A stretch of 64,000 nt of DNA, taken from NCBI GenBank assembly GCA_019614645.1, contig JABWDB010000072.1:930001-994000 (forward strand). The letters are read 5' to 3'. Below, piece by piece: positions 34,619-46,197 of this stretch (the first letter of the stretch is position 1; each line of letters begins with the position of its first letter). This stretch comes from Stratiolaelaps scimitus. Taxonomy: Eukaryota > Arthropoda > Arachnida > Mesostigmata > Laelapidae. The notes beneath the pieces were generated by a model that was given only the letters and a program-made list of their open reading frames with translations, did not search any database and was not told the DNA's origin. The translations under genes were made by a program, and so were the position numbers.

Positions 34619-36888
34619 GCAGAGAGTGTATGAAACCCGTCTACTATTATACATAATTATACTATGATATGTGCAAGAGTGCAATACAGCGGCGAGTTTA
34701 TATATTGGCAACTATTATATATTTATCATTATCATTTCTGTCGTCATCGTCATGGTCATTATCTGCTGCCGTTTATCGTCCGCAACAACAATTACACTCA
34801 ATATTCCGGCGGCTACAAGAACAGCTGTTTTCGATGCTCTTTATAAGCTCCAGCAGCAGCTGTCCACCTTCCCATGCCGGGAGGGGATCGCGAAATAACA
34901 TGTACATCGAATATACCGTACATACAATACGAATACACAAAGTTATATACTAGATATATATATATATACATTCGCACATAGATATAGCACACCCCTCCTA
35001 CCATGTGTCGGTAGGACCGGGCTGTTGATGTGGCTGCAGCGGGCAAATGTGGCTCGATTAATGCCGCCATGAGATATACGAGATGCGCCATGGTACGTGG
35101 CGGGCGTGGTGGTATCAACAACATCAACCGGTTTGCTGCCAAAAGAACGGCCGAACCGAATCATAGACGATCACAAATAGCGTCTCTCGCTGCCGTTGAC
35201 GTATTATATATAGTAATTGATGCGATGACAATGGCGAGGATACGCACTCGTATAGTCAGGTGGCTCGCAACGTACAGATGTCACAACATCTAACTACGAA
35301 CTAACCTATTGTCCGTTAAATATGACGCGGCTTCTTGATTTGTACCATGCTACGCATTATGTCATGTTTACATGGTATTTAATTGGATTGTTTTAACGGA
35401 TTCGTAGGGTCAATGCGAAAATCAACATATTATTGATATCAATCTATTGATGTCATTTTGTTTTTCATGTTTTTCTTTTCCAACCGATTCCAGAGCAAGC
35501 AATTACAACAAATTGTGGCACAAATCAGTACCATCGCCGATTCTAGAGTAAAGCATCGAAGTGTTTTTATTATCAGCTTGTAACAAAAATATTCGCTGCC
35601 GCTTTCGCCCACGTCTCCTCAACATCACTATCATCACAAAGCATCATCATATGGCGCCCGTTGGGCGACGCTCTGCACTGTCCAAGCTTCGCCCGTGAAT
35701 GACTCTGTCGATGCTATGCCTGACTGCCTTCATGAGCTGAGCAATGCGCTGAATTTCATGTTGGCTGTTCCTTACTGTTTCACAACGATCGACCCTCAGC
35801 AGTGATCACGGCACGGCCATGATCACTTGAGGCAGCAGTCAAAGGACACTCAAGCAACTCGCCTTGGGCATACCCGGCTAGGCCAGAACCTCTCGAAGTG
35901 CTGGCCGGCGACAACATCGATCTCGAGAGCGGGGTGCAGCACTAGTTGTTGTAGTTGTGTAGGGATGTTAGTGGAGAGGGACTCTCAGCTCGGAATCGGA
36001 ATGAGGCCACTTCGACAGTCACATTTCGATGTGTCACCCCCTGCCACTACAACAAAAGCAATAGCAACAACAGTCCATGTTGTGGGGTGTCTCAATGGTC
36101 AGTGGGGTACGCGGTTTCTCTCGTTTCAACGATGGTCGGTCGCGGCAGGACGCTACGGTAATAGAAAACAATACATGTGCTACTTATGGTGTCTGCTTGT
36201 CTTAGGAACATACGGACGAGGAAAACATCGCGCGATTTCTGCGACTCTTCTTAGTGCTAGAAGTGGTGTTAATTATAGTTGTTGGTTGGGGGAGACAGTA
36301 ACAGTAGTACTAGACTATAGTACGTTGACTTAAGGCGGTGATGGCTATCCGAGTCCTCGCTTCGACCGGTGTGCCTCACATTGTTGTTATTGTTGCTGCT
36401 GTCGTTGTTTGCAAACGATCAAAATATATGAGGTTCTTATGGAATACATGTGCTGTACATATACTGGCACTCACGATATCCCTATTGACAGTAGGCTTTC
36501 TTGAAAGACATCTCGGACATAAGAAATCGCGAGTTAGCTGAACACGGCAGGCACGCAGATATTCAGTCAGTCAGGAGTGAAGGGAAGATATAGCTGAGCA
36601 GATGTATCCCCCTCTGGGATTGACCAAGAGTATTGAGGTGTACGCAGTTTTCGCAGCTGCTAGCTCGCATAGACGTGCTCCGTCGAACCAGTTCGGTTGC
36701 ACGAGTATTCTCTGAGCGAAAATCACTCGCGTGAAATCGCTGTTCGCCTGACACTTTGCCTAAAGAAGGAGCCCCTACGAACCCTTCACCCAAGCCCCTT
36801 TGAACGTGCGTGCGTATTTGTTGGTGTATTGCGTGGAGTGAATAACCTCCACTGCACGTAACGTGTATATAGCGTGTGAGGTCTTATT

Positions 36889-36910
36889 GATCGATCGATC
36901 GATCGATCGA
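36889..36910. repeat. (GATC)n tetranucleotide repeat
   Basis: 22 bp of perfect GATC repeat, five and a half units, self-complementary. Confidence 0.95.
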
Positions 36911-37413
36911 AAAGCGCCATTTTAAGGAGCCCTCACTATAAAACACCCATGAGACGGAAAGACGGTTTACAAGGTGGCAAAACATTGCTACTGACCATCA
37001 ACCGGATACTCAGTCCAGCAAAGGGCGACCTGCGCCAACATTGGTACAAATAAGCCTTGCACCCTCTGGGTACTTTTCGTTGTGTGTCTAATTCGCAATT
37101 TTCTATTTACTGATATAGGGCTCGAATTGGATGTTCGCGTTCGAATGAGAGCAATCGCAAACAACTCGGCTTATTCATTTCATTGACAATTTTACGTAGC
37201 TTTGTGTCATCCACGGTGAATCCGTCTGTCTGAATGAACAATAACGAGGCAACGCGGCTGAACGAGGGACTAGATTATTATCATTATTATTATTCATGTA
37301 CTATTGTATCAACTCATGATTGTAAGTATGGGTTGTGTCGTTGAGCGTAGCGAGTTAACCGGGCTAGGTGAGTTCAGCACTCCCGTCGGTTCTGATTTTG
37401 CACCCCCTCTCCC

Positions 37414-37435
37414 ATATATATATATATATATATAT
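37414..37435. repeat. (AT)n microsatellite
   Basis: 22 bp uninterrupted. Confidence 0.95.
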
Positions 37436-37643
37436 GCTGCCTCACAGCTCCATCCTCTTCACTTCACGGGAGGGCCACTTGAGCACGTAGCTCGTTAAAA
37501 GAGGGCATCAGATCGAGGGCGTCGCATCTCATCTCGATGCCATATTCGTGAGCGCCTTATCCTCTATCTGTTTCTGTAATTCACCTTATCGCCATTGCAT
37601 GCGCTCTTTCAAAGCGGGGGAACCCCCTGACGCTGATTCAAAA

Positions 37644-37660
37644 CTCTCTCTCTCTCTCTC
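37644..37660. repeat. (CT)n microsatellite
   Basis: 17 bp uninterrupted. Confidence 0.93.
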
Positions 37661-37912
37661 GCTTTGTGCTTCTGTGATCGCTACGCTCATAAGTGACGCT
37701 GCGCTTTGCTCTTGGTATACGATTATATAATGCACACAATGTCTGTTGTGGCGATCTACGCCGACCCGTCCATAGTATCTACATGCTGGGAGATCGGCCA
37801 GACGGTTGTTTTTCATGTGTACTAGTTCAGCCTAGAAACAATCTTTTCTGCCCACTGTGCAAGTTGGCTAATGGCGTCCCCTTAATGAGCGAGCATTATC
37901 GGTCTTCTTTTG

Positions 37913-37934
37913 TATATATATATATATATATATA
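37913..37934. repeat. (TA)n microsatellite
   Basis: 22 bp uninterrupted, followed by further TA-rich DNA. Confidence 0.95.
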
Positions 37935-40900
37935 ACCTATATATAAATAAGATAATTATTTATTACGCAATAAATGTGTGCATAGATAACAATTCTGCCC
38001 TTCTTCTTTCTATGACGAATACTTATCGAGTTGTCAGGGGGTAGTGACAGAAGTAGTAGTAAATTCGAAAGAGCACACTCGTTTCGTTAACTTTTTTGAT
38101 TAGAACATTTTATTATTTTTATTTATTATTTTTTGGTATTATCGTCATTGGTATATCATCATCGGCTTAATTAGTTAATAATTATTAGTTCTCTCATTAT
38201 TATTATTATTATTTATAATTATTTCCTCACCTCTTAGAGGTCTGTCTTTCACTTGACGTTCATTTGCATTTCGTCATATCATCACTCCATCATTGTTATT
38301 ATTATTATTTTCATCATCGTCATCATCAAGCTACTTTAGGTCGTCCTCCCAAATATATTTGCTTTCGTATTCGTTGGGAAAAGCCTTCTCTAGGTCACCC
38401 TACCTTATTAATACTCCATCTATACTTGTTATTCCTACACGTTATACTCTGCCGAACGTCAAGTTCGAAGTTTTGCTCTAAATGGTCCTCACTAAACAGG
38501 CCAGTAGCCGAATTTTGTATAAAGCTGATGTTATTGTATAGATAATGCCCCACCGGCGTTATTGTGATAACATTCTCTTGAGTGAGCAATAAGTAGTACG
38601 CGATTAAACATTGAATCGCGCTTCAAATTTCGAGTTGAATGCGTGATCTCTATGTTATAATAGTATGACCCAGATGTTGGTTCCAAGCTTATTTAGCTCT
38701 CCCGTAGAAAGAACATGTTTTTCTTGCTCTTTTTGCATTATTACATAGTACTGCAAATGTATTGCGGCAGCTCTCCGGCTCTGTGAGTTCACGGAAACTC
38801 GAGTTCTTACCTCATAGTTTTAGTTCTTAATACCCCTTCTATATATTCGTTTATATAGGGCAAGTGATAACGTTTTGTCGCACATCCTCTTTACCTTATT
38901 ACTATTATTATTATTATCATTATAACCGGTTACTATCACCGCAATGGTTATTTCTGTAGTAGTAGTAGTAGTGGTTGATATTAATGGTTCTATATCATCG
39001 TTGGTACTGTAGTTATTCATATTTTTCGTTATGATTATGTCAATGATTGTTATTAGTACTGTTATTATCATTGTTAGTTAATTAAGTTCTTATTTGTATT
39101 TTCCTGTTATTATTGGTGTCGTCAGTCTATCTAATGAAGAAAGCACCAAATACCGCCGTTCTTTCGCACTTCAAACACTCACACACTCATTCACAGCCCC
39201 GGACCGATCTTCTATCCCTATTACATCGTCGTACTATTTTAATCAGCTCGGTGCTCAGCTCTCTTTGTTCAAAGAACTGTTCAATTCTCGTTCATCACCT
39301 TAGGCTGCAGGGGATTTGCATTGTAGCATGTGAATTGCATTGTATTTCATTATTGTTGTAGTTGTCAAGTACATTTTTCACACTCGAATTGCTGTTCTTG
39401 TGGAAACCGAAAAAAATTTACTTGCTTAAGTGAATAGCGCTAATGATACGAATCGCGAGTATCGTCAGCAGTCAGGCAGACGCCAAATTGATACAGGAAG
39501 CATAATAATAACTTGCAAGACTTAAAATCAAGCCGAACGCAAACTAGTCAAGTGCTCAGGATCTTAACCTATCGCTGTTCGTCTTTATCCGTATTATATT
39601 GGTACTACTGTGACATTGAATCAATACAAACATCGGCCCTGCTTCGCACTCAAACAATCACTCGAATGTATGTACACATTTTCTATCTATATGTAGTAAT
39701 TTCCCATTGCCAACGACAACCTGGGAAACAGTTATATTGAGTCCTTTCCTTAGAATATGAAAAGTTAAGTGTCGACACCAACCAAGTATACTTTTGTCGG
39801 ACACAAATCGGCTTAAGAGATGCTGAATAGATCAAGTATTTTGATATCAACGTGTCCAGCGGTTATAAACGCGCTGGTTGTGACTGCGTATACATCATAT
39901 ATGAGGGTTACTGGTTACAATTGTTAGACAATGACCCGCAGACAGACTTGCTAATCTGCCTATAAATAATAGATCGGCATTCGAATATATATATCAACAC
40001 ATAATCAAACAGTGGCGGTCGTTAAATCTGGAAGCCACCTTAACAAAAATACGAGTGAACAGCGAGTCCGAAGACCTCAAAAGAAGTTTCGCACCATGGA
40101 GAGGTCTGCATTCCCTTTGTTTGCTTATAGTAAATGCATTGTCATCTTTTTAATAATATATCTTGTTTTTGATTTTGTTTCGTCACTGCATTGGGTTAGA
40201 GGATAATGCGCTGGTGGGAATGTTCCCCCTTGTTGTCGTGACAATAGTCGTTCTGAATTCCTTCTTTCTCTTAATTAATCATTCACTGCCAGTTAATTGC
40301 AGTTGCTCTATTTTCATGTAGATTAATAGTATTAGCCGTTCCTCCTCTATTCCTTCGTTCCTTTATCGGGTCATTTTGATTTGTCGGCATTCGCCTTTTT
40401 CTCGTTAGCTTTAAAGCTACCTACGCAAGAAATCACACACACCCTGATATAAGTTATCGTCGGAAAATCCTCTCCTGCTATTAATATAAGTTCGCTTGAT
40501 GTGATTGCTACTTAGATGCCAGTCGTAGTTCTTCATCACTAGTTCATCAGCTCCGAAGCCGATGACTGTTCGCTCGGGTGAACGACCTCCGCGAACTATA
40601 ACCCATAACCGTAGTGCTAAGTCACTCCATTGACTAAGTCCTCAAGCAGTGGAAAACTGATGAGTTTATATGAATGCTGCGAATATCGAAATAATAACAT
40701 TTTATGTTGGGCTTCGCTTGACACCATCTGAACGGTAGAGGACCTCATTTTGGTCGCTGCCCTGCATTCCCCTTGTACACGCATTCAACCGTGCCCCCAT
40801 TCGTAGCGTACTGTGATCCGTATTCTCTACGCCTTCTCATGTGTTCGTTTCTTAGAAAACAAACAAAATAAAGATCGCTTATTATTATCATTACTATTAT

Positions 40901-41638
40901 CGGTCTTATTTTCTCTGTACTTTTTTACGTGCGAAGGTCTTCCCTCGCCTGGTATTTTTCCCATGTCGATTGCCGCTTTTATGTATTCATTTCCGGCTGT
41001 CCTTTTATCGTAGACGTTTTCCAATGAACATTCCTTGACCTATTCCTCTGCTTCCAATGAGCGTCTCTCATCGAGTTTCACAGTAGAAACTGTCAAATTC
41101 ACATGGTCACCATACATCAATCGTCTATCTGTCTGTCGTACCAAGCTTACCTACAACACTCTCTCGCTTCTAAGCCTGTCATGCGCACGGCCTTTTGAAT
41201 CAACAGAAACGTATACATGTTTTCTTTACTACTGTTATCATACGCGTTGTTTTTGTTTTTATTGTAACACCAATACAGTGGCAAGCTGTATTATATTCAC
41301 CTGAGAAGTTGTAATTATATTTCTGACCATGATGGCAGGTTGTTTTTCTTGCTAACGATTATCGCGATCAGATTTAAAGAAATCATGAAACGACGTCATG
41401 ACCACCAAGGGTATCTTAGAGCCCTTTTTTCATTATGCAATGACTGGCCATCAATACCCCTTTCGCATGATGGAATATATGATGATGATTATTCTTATTA
41501 TAGTGCGCACATAATTAATCAACAGATCACATACTTCCTCCTTTCTTTCTTTACTAATATAAAAAGAGTCGGTAGTAACAAGAGGGCCCGTTATCGCAGG
41601 CGCCGACCTAACAGGGCATCGATATATAACGTATATTT

Positions 41639-41669
41639 TATATATATATATATATATATTGTTATATGA

Positions 41670-41701
<32 letters not shown>
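41639..41701. repeat. Two adjacent (TA)n tracts
   Basis: 41639-41660 and 41673-41701, separated by 12 bases. Confidence 0.95.
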
Positions 41702-41705
<4 letters not shown>

Positions 41706-42190
41706 GAGTAGCTTTACTCAATTCATATATGTATAAGATATTTACAGATCCCAACGTTATCTGCTTATGACGCACGCAAAATTAATCAGAAATGGGCAAT
41801 TGCCTGCGCAGCTTTATTTGTTACGCCAACAGCATTCCCATGGGACATACATAGTATACTGCATAGCCAACTGGTGGCTAAGACAAACTCGCTTGATTCG
41901 GTAGATGCTATTTAAATCTCTGCACTTCCGTAGGTGGGCAGCTAGGAACTAGAAAGAGAGTCAGTGCTATGTTTTCTCTTATGAGTAGACACCAAAAAGT
42001 ACCCTCAGCCCCCCTTCTACTTTTCTCTTTTCATCAGGTTGATTTTCGGTCTATGGTCAGTGTGACGGCGCTCGATTACAGTGTCAAGTTAGGCCAACTC
42101 GAATGCTCTCTTTATTCGCGTTATGCGGGTGCATTCATGGCTCATTCGACTCATTCTACTTAATTTCAGTACATTAATATTGTTGCTTTA

Positions 42191-42212
42191 ATTGTTGTTG
42201 TTGTTGTTGTTG
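42191..42212. repeat. (GTT)n trinucleotide repeat
   Basis: About seven GTT units. Confidence 0.93.
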
Positions 42213-42312
42213 ACACGTCAATATGTGCGATGCAGATCTGTTAGAAAATTATGATTTTCTCACATTTTGCGCACATAGCAAGTGCCATACGCAGGAGAAG
42301 CCTGATATATGT

Positions 42313-42333
42313 AATATATATATATATATATAT
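42313..42333. repeat. (AT)n microsatellite
   Basis: 21 bp of alternating A/T. Confidence 0.93.
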
Positions 42334-43093
42334 TTATACTTAACTTGTTCACGACCTGTCATTATAAAATAACAATAATATTAATAACAATAATAATAAT
42401 TAATCATTTTATCAACTCGCGTATATACGGCTATTCATGATTTTTAGTTTTTTTAACAAGCTGAGCATTATTATTCACTCATCATTATCTCCGTATGCCA
42501 CTGATCGGACAGAGGCGTCTCTCTGTCAAACGGGTGCTAACTAATGTGCAGGCTGTCTAAATTAATACAGCTACGATACTGGTTGGGTACGTATTGCAGT
42601 CCTGCAACGATGAAGTATCCGAAAAAGTCTCGGCTTAGGGGGGCGGTTTTCTCGAACCTTATAAAGTCACAAATTTGATCAGCAAAGGAAAACCTTTTAC
42701 ACTCTCTGAAATGTATAATCCTTATGATATATAATGCATTCGAATAGTAATATATAACCAATCGTAGGGAGGTATTGATGGTCTCTGTCTATATAGAATG
42801 TGCTTGACGAGGTCGCTGTAGTAGATTCTTCGAGCCGCACAACGAGGTCTCGGGTACACCCCGAACTGTACGAATGGGAACTAGCTAGAGGTACAATCTG
42901 CAAATCCATATGATTCCCTCCTGGCACTGATGATCGTATTGTATCTATCGCACATCATATTTTACCATCATACCGAAACAACATCTGACGTCATCATCAT
43001 CATTATTTATAATTATTATGTATTTTGTTATTTATTATATGTCACTCAGACACGCAACAGAACAATATACAGAATCACACAATTACAGATGAA

Positions 43094-43117
43094 TATTATT
43101 ATTATTATTATTATTAT
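43094..43117. repeat. (ATT)8 trinucleotide repeat
   Basis: Eight perfect ATT units. Confidence 0.95.
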
Positions 43118-43557
43118 CCTCTTCATTAATTAGTATTATCATTATTGGTATTGTGATTACTGTTATTAGTATTGTTACACTCGTACATACGCGACCACCC
43201 TGTGGCCTAGAGGCTACTCGTTGGCGGGTATATCTATCCATTTTAGCTACAATAGTAGTTATAATAATAATAACAATATTGTCATATTTTTTGTATTTAA
43301 TACTAATCATAGCTATGTGAGTAACCTCAATCGTGTAGTGTCGCCAAAATCTCACATTCGTCTTTATCGTGGTGAGAGCTTTGATAACCCGTTCATTATT
43401 TTCAGTTAGCTCAATAGTCTTCTAGTGTCTCGTTCAGTTAAATGCGAGGAAAAGGGATGTGCACTAAGAGTTCTCGACTAGTTCTCGAACACTTATCGAC
43501 GTCATCGTTGATTGATTATTTGGTTGGTTGCTCTTATTAGGTCAGTCACTTTATGAC

Positions 43558-43578
43558 GTGTGTGTGTGTGTGTGTGTG
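43558..43578. repeat. (GT)n microsatellite
   Basis: 21 bp of uninterrupted GT. Confidence 0.95.
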
Positions 43579-43852
43579 ACATAAGGACCGGCTGAAGAGT
43601 CAGGGCGGTCTCGGCTTCGTTGCGCCTATTGCGTATAGAACATTTTGATTGTCTTTGCAATTCGTGCGGCTCCGGGTGGGAACACCAAGATCGTCCGCAT
43701 ATAATTTATACATTCATACGATGCATGTCCGTCCTATATAATAGATGTACGTAGATGAGGAAATCTTGAAGGTAGCTATGAGAAGGGAGGTATATTGGTT
43801 GCTTGGCAGATAGATGGACGCGTGCGTGTAGTATGTCTTCATCGTCATTTCG

Positions 43853-43870
43853 CTCTCTCTCTCTCTCTCT
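43853..43870. repeat. (CT)n microsatellite in the VAChT 3' region
   Basis: 18 bp of CT about 340 bp downstream of the VAChT stop; it would read as GA in the transcript. Confidence 0.93.
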
Positions 43871-44205
43871 TTTCATTTCTCGATCAAGCTGGTGTTGCCG
43901 CTATTGTCTGCATGCTTCTCATCAAATGTGGTTGAAGACGGCAAAGGAAGATTTCCCCTGTTCTTCATTTTTAGCGAACTGTACAAGCTAAACAATATGG
44001 GGCTCCTTCAATTCACCGAAGCTACGCTCCCCAAAATTTCTTTGTTTCACATAAACAGCCATACACGCGCCCGCGTTGTCGCATCTCAGTGTCGATCGAT
44101 GTGTGGTGTCTGAGCTCTGTCACAGATGTATCTCTCGTGCTTGTTGTCCTTTGTCTGTTTTGCTTACAAATTCTATTCGACGTCGAATGGGTTGTCGCCC
44201 GTTTT

Positions 44206-45864
44206 TTAGTCGGAGTCAAGATTGTAGCCGGGCCCCTTTACCCGAATGGTCGTCTTGTTTCCGCCGTCGCCCCAGGGATCGTCTTCCCAGGTAGGAGCGG
44301 CCTGCTGAGCTGGGGCAACCGGCATTGCCGCCTGTGGCCGTGTTTCTTCCAACCCCAACGACGTGTTCTGTTGTAGCTTCTCTTGTCCGAGCTGATGGTG
44401 GTTGTCGACACCCTCGCAAGCTCGATAGTCTTGTTGGCGCTTTCCGCCAGGCGCCTCTGTCATGGCCATGTTCTCACCTTCTTTGGTGTTGTACACGTTC
44501 TTGAGTCGCCACAAGAGCGGAACATAGGCGAGATTGGTGATGGCAATGAAGATGTTGAGAGGCGTGAAGCCAATCGACTCGACGATACCGCCAGCGATTA
44601 CGGGCCCAATGGCATAGGCCATAGAGTACGAGATGTCGGCAATGGCGTAGATCGAGCCGTACACCGACACATAGCGGTAATCGACGAGGAAGCCAAGTGT
44701 CGGCAACAGTGAGGTGTCAACCATGGCAATGCCGAAACAGATTCCGCTCAGCGGGAAGAACAGGAACCAGTATGATTGTGCGAACGGCACAACGAAACTG
44801 CTGACGCCTTCGAGAGCTAATCCGAAGGCAGCCATCATCCACTGGTACTGCGGATAGCGTTCCGCGGCAATCACAGTAATATAGACGCCCAGCACGTGTG
44901 GCACGAAGGCTGGCAGCCAGATCAATCCGATTTGCCAATCCTCAGTATGCAAGGTGTCCTTCATCCAGATGGCGATCGTCGGCTCAAGGAAGGCTAGCGA
45001 TACGTTTGACATCATGAGCGCGCCGGCGCAGACCGCGATGAATGGGTCCATCAAGAGTACATGAATGGGGGTACCTTTCGGCCGTTCCATGCCCATGTCC
45101 TTCATCTGCTGCTTAACAGGACGCATCACAAATAGGAGAAGAATGCCATCGAATAGGCAGACGAGTGACAGGATGATAAAGGGCACTTCCTTTCCGGCGA
45201 ACTCGAACAGCAGACCACCAAATGGGGGCGCAACGAGGCAGCCGAACGAGATGAACGCCAGCGCGATGCCAAGCGCTCGCGATCGTTCCGCCTCCTCTGT
45301 AAAGCGGTCGGCGATCATGGCTAGGCCGCCGGTGTCGGCGAACGCCGAACCGACACCTTGTAGTGAGCGCGCAAAGAACAGCACACCATAGGATTGACCG
45401 CAGGCGAATATCGCCGTTGAGAGGAACATAATCGTCAGTCCAAACATCATTGGCAGATCGTAGCCGATGCGATCTATGACAGCCCCCGAGAACGGATTGA
45501 TGAGCAGCTGAACCATCGCCTTCGAGGCGAACAGTACGCCAACGGCGCTTTCTTCACCTTCGTACACGACTCGGCCCCCGACACGAGTCCAGATACGCTC
45601 AATGCGACCAGTTGTGTTGACCGTGACCACGCTCATGTTCCCACCTTCCTGGTGTGTCGTCCACGAATTGATGTCCCGAAGGTATTGTGGTATGATCGGC
45701 ACGATCACCATGTAGAGCATATTATCGAGTAGCAGCGCTATACAGACGATGATGAGAATCAGCTTCTTCTGCTTGACCGGGTCTTCGGCCTTTTCCATGA
45801 AACGGTTCCATACAGTGGCAGTGTCGGTGTTGAGCACCGGAATAGGTATGGCGGGCACCGGCAT
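44206..45864 (-). CDS. VAChT: Vesicular acetylcholine transporter (VAChT, SLC18A3 / UNC-17 type)
   Basis: Proton-antiporter of the major facilitator superfamily that loads cytosolic acetylcholine into synaptic vesicles. A single 552-codon ORF without introns, ending in TAA; an in-frame TAA at 45889-45891, nine codons upstream, fixes the ATG as first in frame. Twelve membrane segments can be placed at about residues 35-57, 107-129, 138-156, 160-183, 198-218, 227-247, 273-294, 312-334, 342-361, 366-388, 402-425 and 432-452. The large lumenal loop 58-106 has N-glycosylation sequons at N76 and N83. DRIGYD at 131-136 is the MFS loop 2-3 motif. Charged membrane residues D47, K115, D177, D383 and D410 have the spacing of the functional residues known from rat VAChT (D46, K131, D193, D398, D425), which favours VAChT over VMAT. 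The 97-residue cytosolic tail is Gln/acidic-rich and lacks an obvious dileucine. It lies upstream of the ChAT coding exons in the same orientation. The first AATAAA hexamer I see downstream is 1.17 kb away (43031-43036). Confidence 0.96.
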   Translation of the reverse strand: MPVPAIPIPVLNTDTATVWNRFMEKAEDPVKQKKLILIIVCIALLLDNMLYMVIVPIIPQYLRDINSWTTHQEGGNMSVVTVNTTGRIERIWTRVGGRVVYEGEESAVGVLFASKAMVQLLINPFSGAVIDRIGYDLPMMFGLTIMFLSTAIFACGQSYGVLFFARSLQGVGSAFADTGGLAMIADRFTEEAERSRALGIALAFISFGCLVAPPFGGLLFEFAGKEVPFIILSLVCLFDGILLLFVMRPVKQQMKDMGMERPKGTPIHVLLMDPFIAVCAGALMMSNVSLAFLEPTIAIWMKDTLHTEDWQIGLIWLPAFVPHVLGVYITVIAAERYPQYQWMMAAFGLALEGVSSFVVPFAQSYWFLFFPLSGICFGIAMVDTSLLPTLGFLVDYRYVSVYGSIYAIADISYSMAYAIGPVIAGGIVESIGFTPLNIFIAITNLAYVPLLWRLKNVYNTKEGENMAMTEAPGGKRQQDYRACEGVDNHHQLGQEKLQQNTSLGLEETRPQAAMPVAPAQQAAPTWEDDPWGDGGNKTTIRVKGPGYNLDSD

Positions 45865-46102
45865 TGTGAGATTGAGGAGGTGAGGCGGTTATTGTTGTTA
45901 TTGTTGTTGGTATCGTTGCTGCCGGAGTTGTATTGCAGGTGTTCTAGTATTTGCTGTTGTCCCCGCTGTTGCTGCTGCTGCTGTTGTTGTCGTCGTCTTC
46001 TTCTTGGTGAACAACTGATGATCTCACCTCACTTCTGTTCGTTGCCGTGTTTGTTGTCGCAGCGTTGAGGCTGCTGGACGGTCAGGTAGGCGGGCGTCTC
46101 GT
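45865..46102 (-). other. VAChT: VAChT 5' leader with splice acceptor
   Basis: On the minus strand a pyrimidine-rich stretch ends in TTTCTTGCAG (AG at 46104-46103), a strong splice acceptor, so the exon probably starts at 46102 and runs without interruption into the VAChT ATG. The leader is rich in CAA, CAG and GAA-type trinucleotides (about 45885-46008). Inside it, GAG|GTGAGA puts a possible donor at 46027, which would define a 75-nt mini-exon 46028-46102. An upstream leader exon spliced onto this acceptor is expected from other cholinergic loci, but I could not identify it. Confidence 0.5.
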
Positions 46103-46197
46103 CTGCAAGAAAGGAGTGAACATAGAGCCTTCAGATGCTTGCTTGCTTTCAGATGCTTGTACGCTCAGCTTTTCCCGAGAGGAGGCCGAGTCAGCCT

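Larger units (their letters stand above)
37913..43600. other. AT-rich, microsatellite-dense block
   Basis: 5.7 kb with many (TA)n, (ATT)n, (GTT)n and (ATC)-like runs and no ORF worth calling. It lies immediately 3' of VAChT in its transcription direction, within the presumed ChAT intron. The change from the GC-richer VAChT exon is abrupt. Confidence 0.7.
21358..44205 (-). other. Sequence between VAChT and the first ChAT coding exon
   Basis: 22.8 kb downstream of VAChT and upstream of the ChAT start; part is VAChT 3' UTR, the rest presumably ChAT intron. I recognise one SINE (28880-29016), microsatellites, a GC-rich island (31.9-33.0 kb) and one low-confidence secreted-peptide ORF. The rest of 21.4-28.8, 29.1-31.4 and 33.0-37.4 kb shows no supportable gene on either strand. 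Confidence 0.5.
3361..46102 (-). other. Cholinergic gene locus (VAChT upstream of ChAT, same orientation)
   Basis: VAChT (44206-45864) lies about 23 kb upstream of the proposed first ChAT coding exon and 40 kb upstream of the first unmistakable one, in the same orientation. In flies, worms and vertebrates VAChT lies in the first ChAT intron and both genes share a promoter and leader. The arrangement here is compatible with that, but the upstream non-coding exon that would prove nesting was not identified. Left end incomplete: ChAT continues beyond base 1. Confidence 0.8.

Noticed and set aside
35794..35812. GACCCTCAGC, the reverse of the SINE tail core
   Set aside because: Only about ten bases match and no body or duplication is seen.
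44206..45864. Vesicular monoamine transporter (VMAT) instead of VAChT
   Set aside because: The spacing of D47, K115, D177, D383 and D410 fits VAChT, and ChAT exons lie downstream on the same strand.
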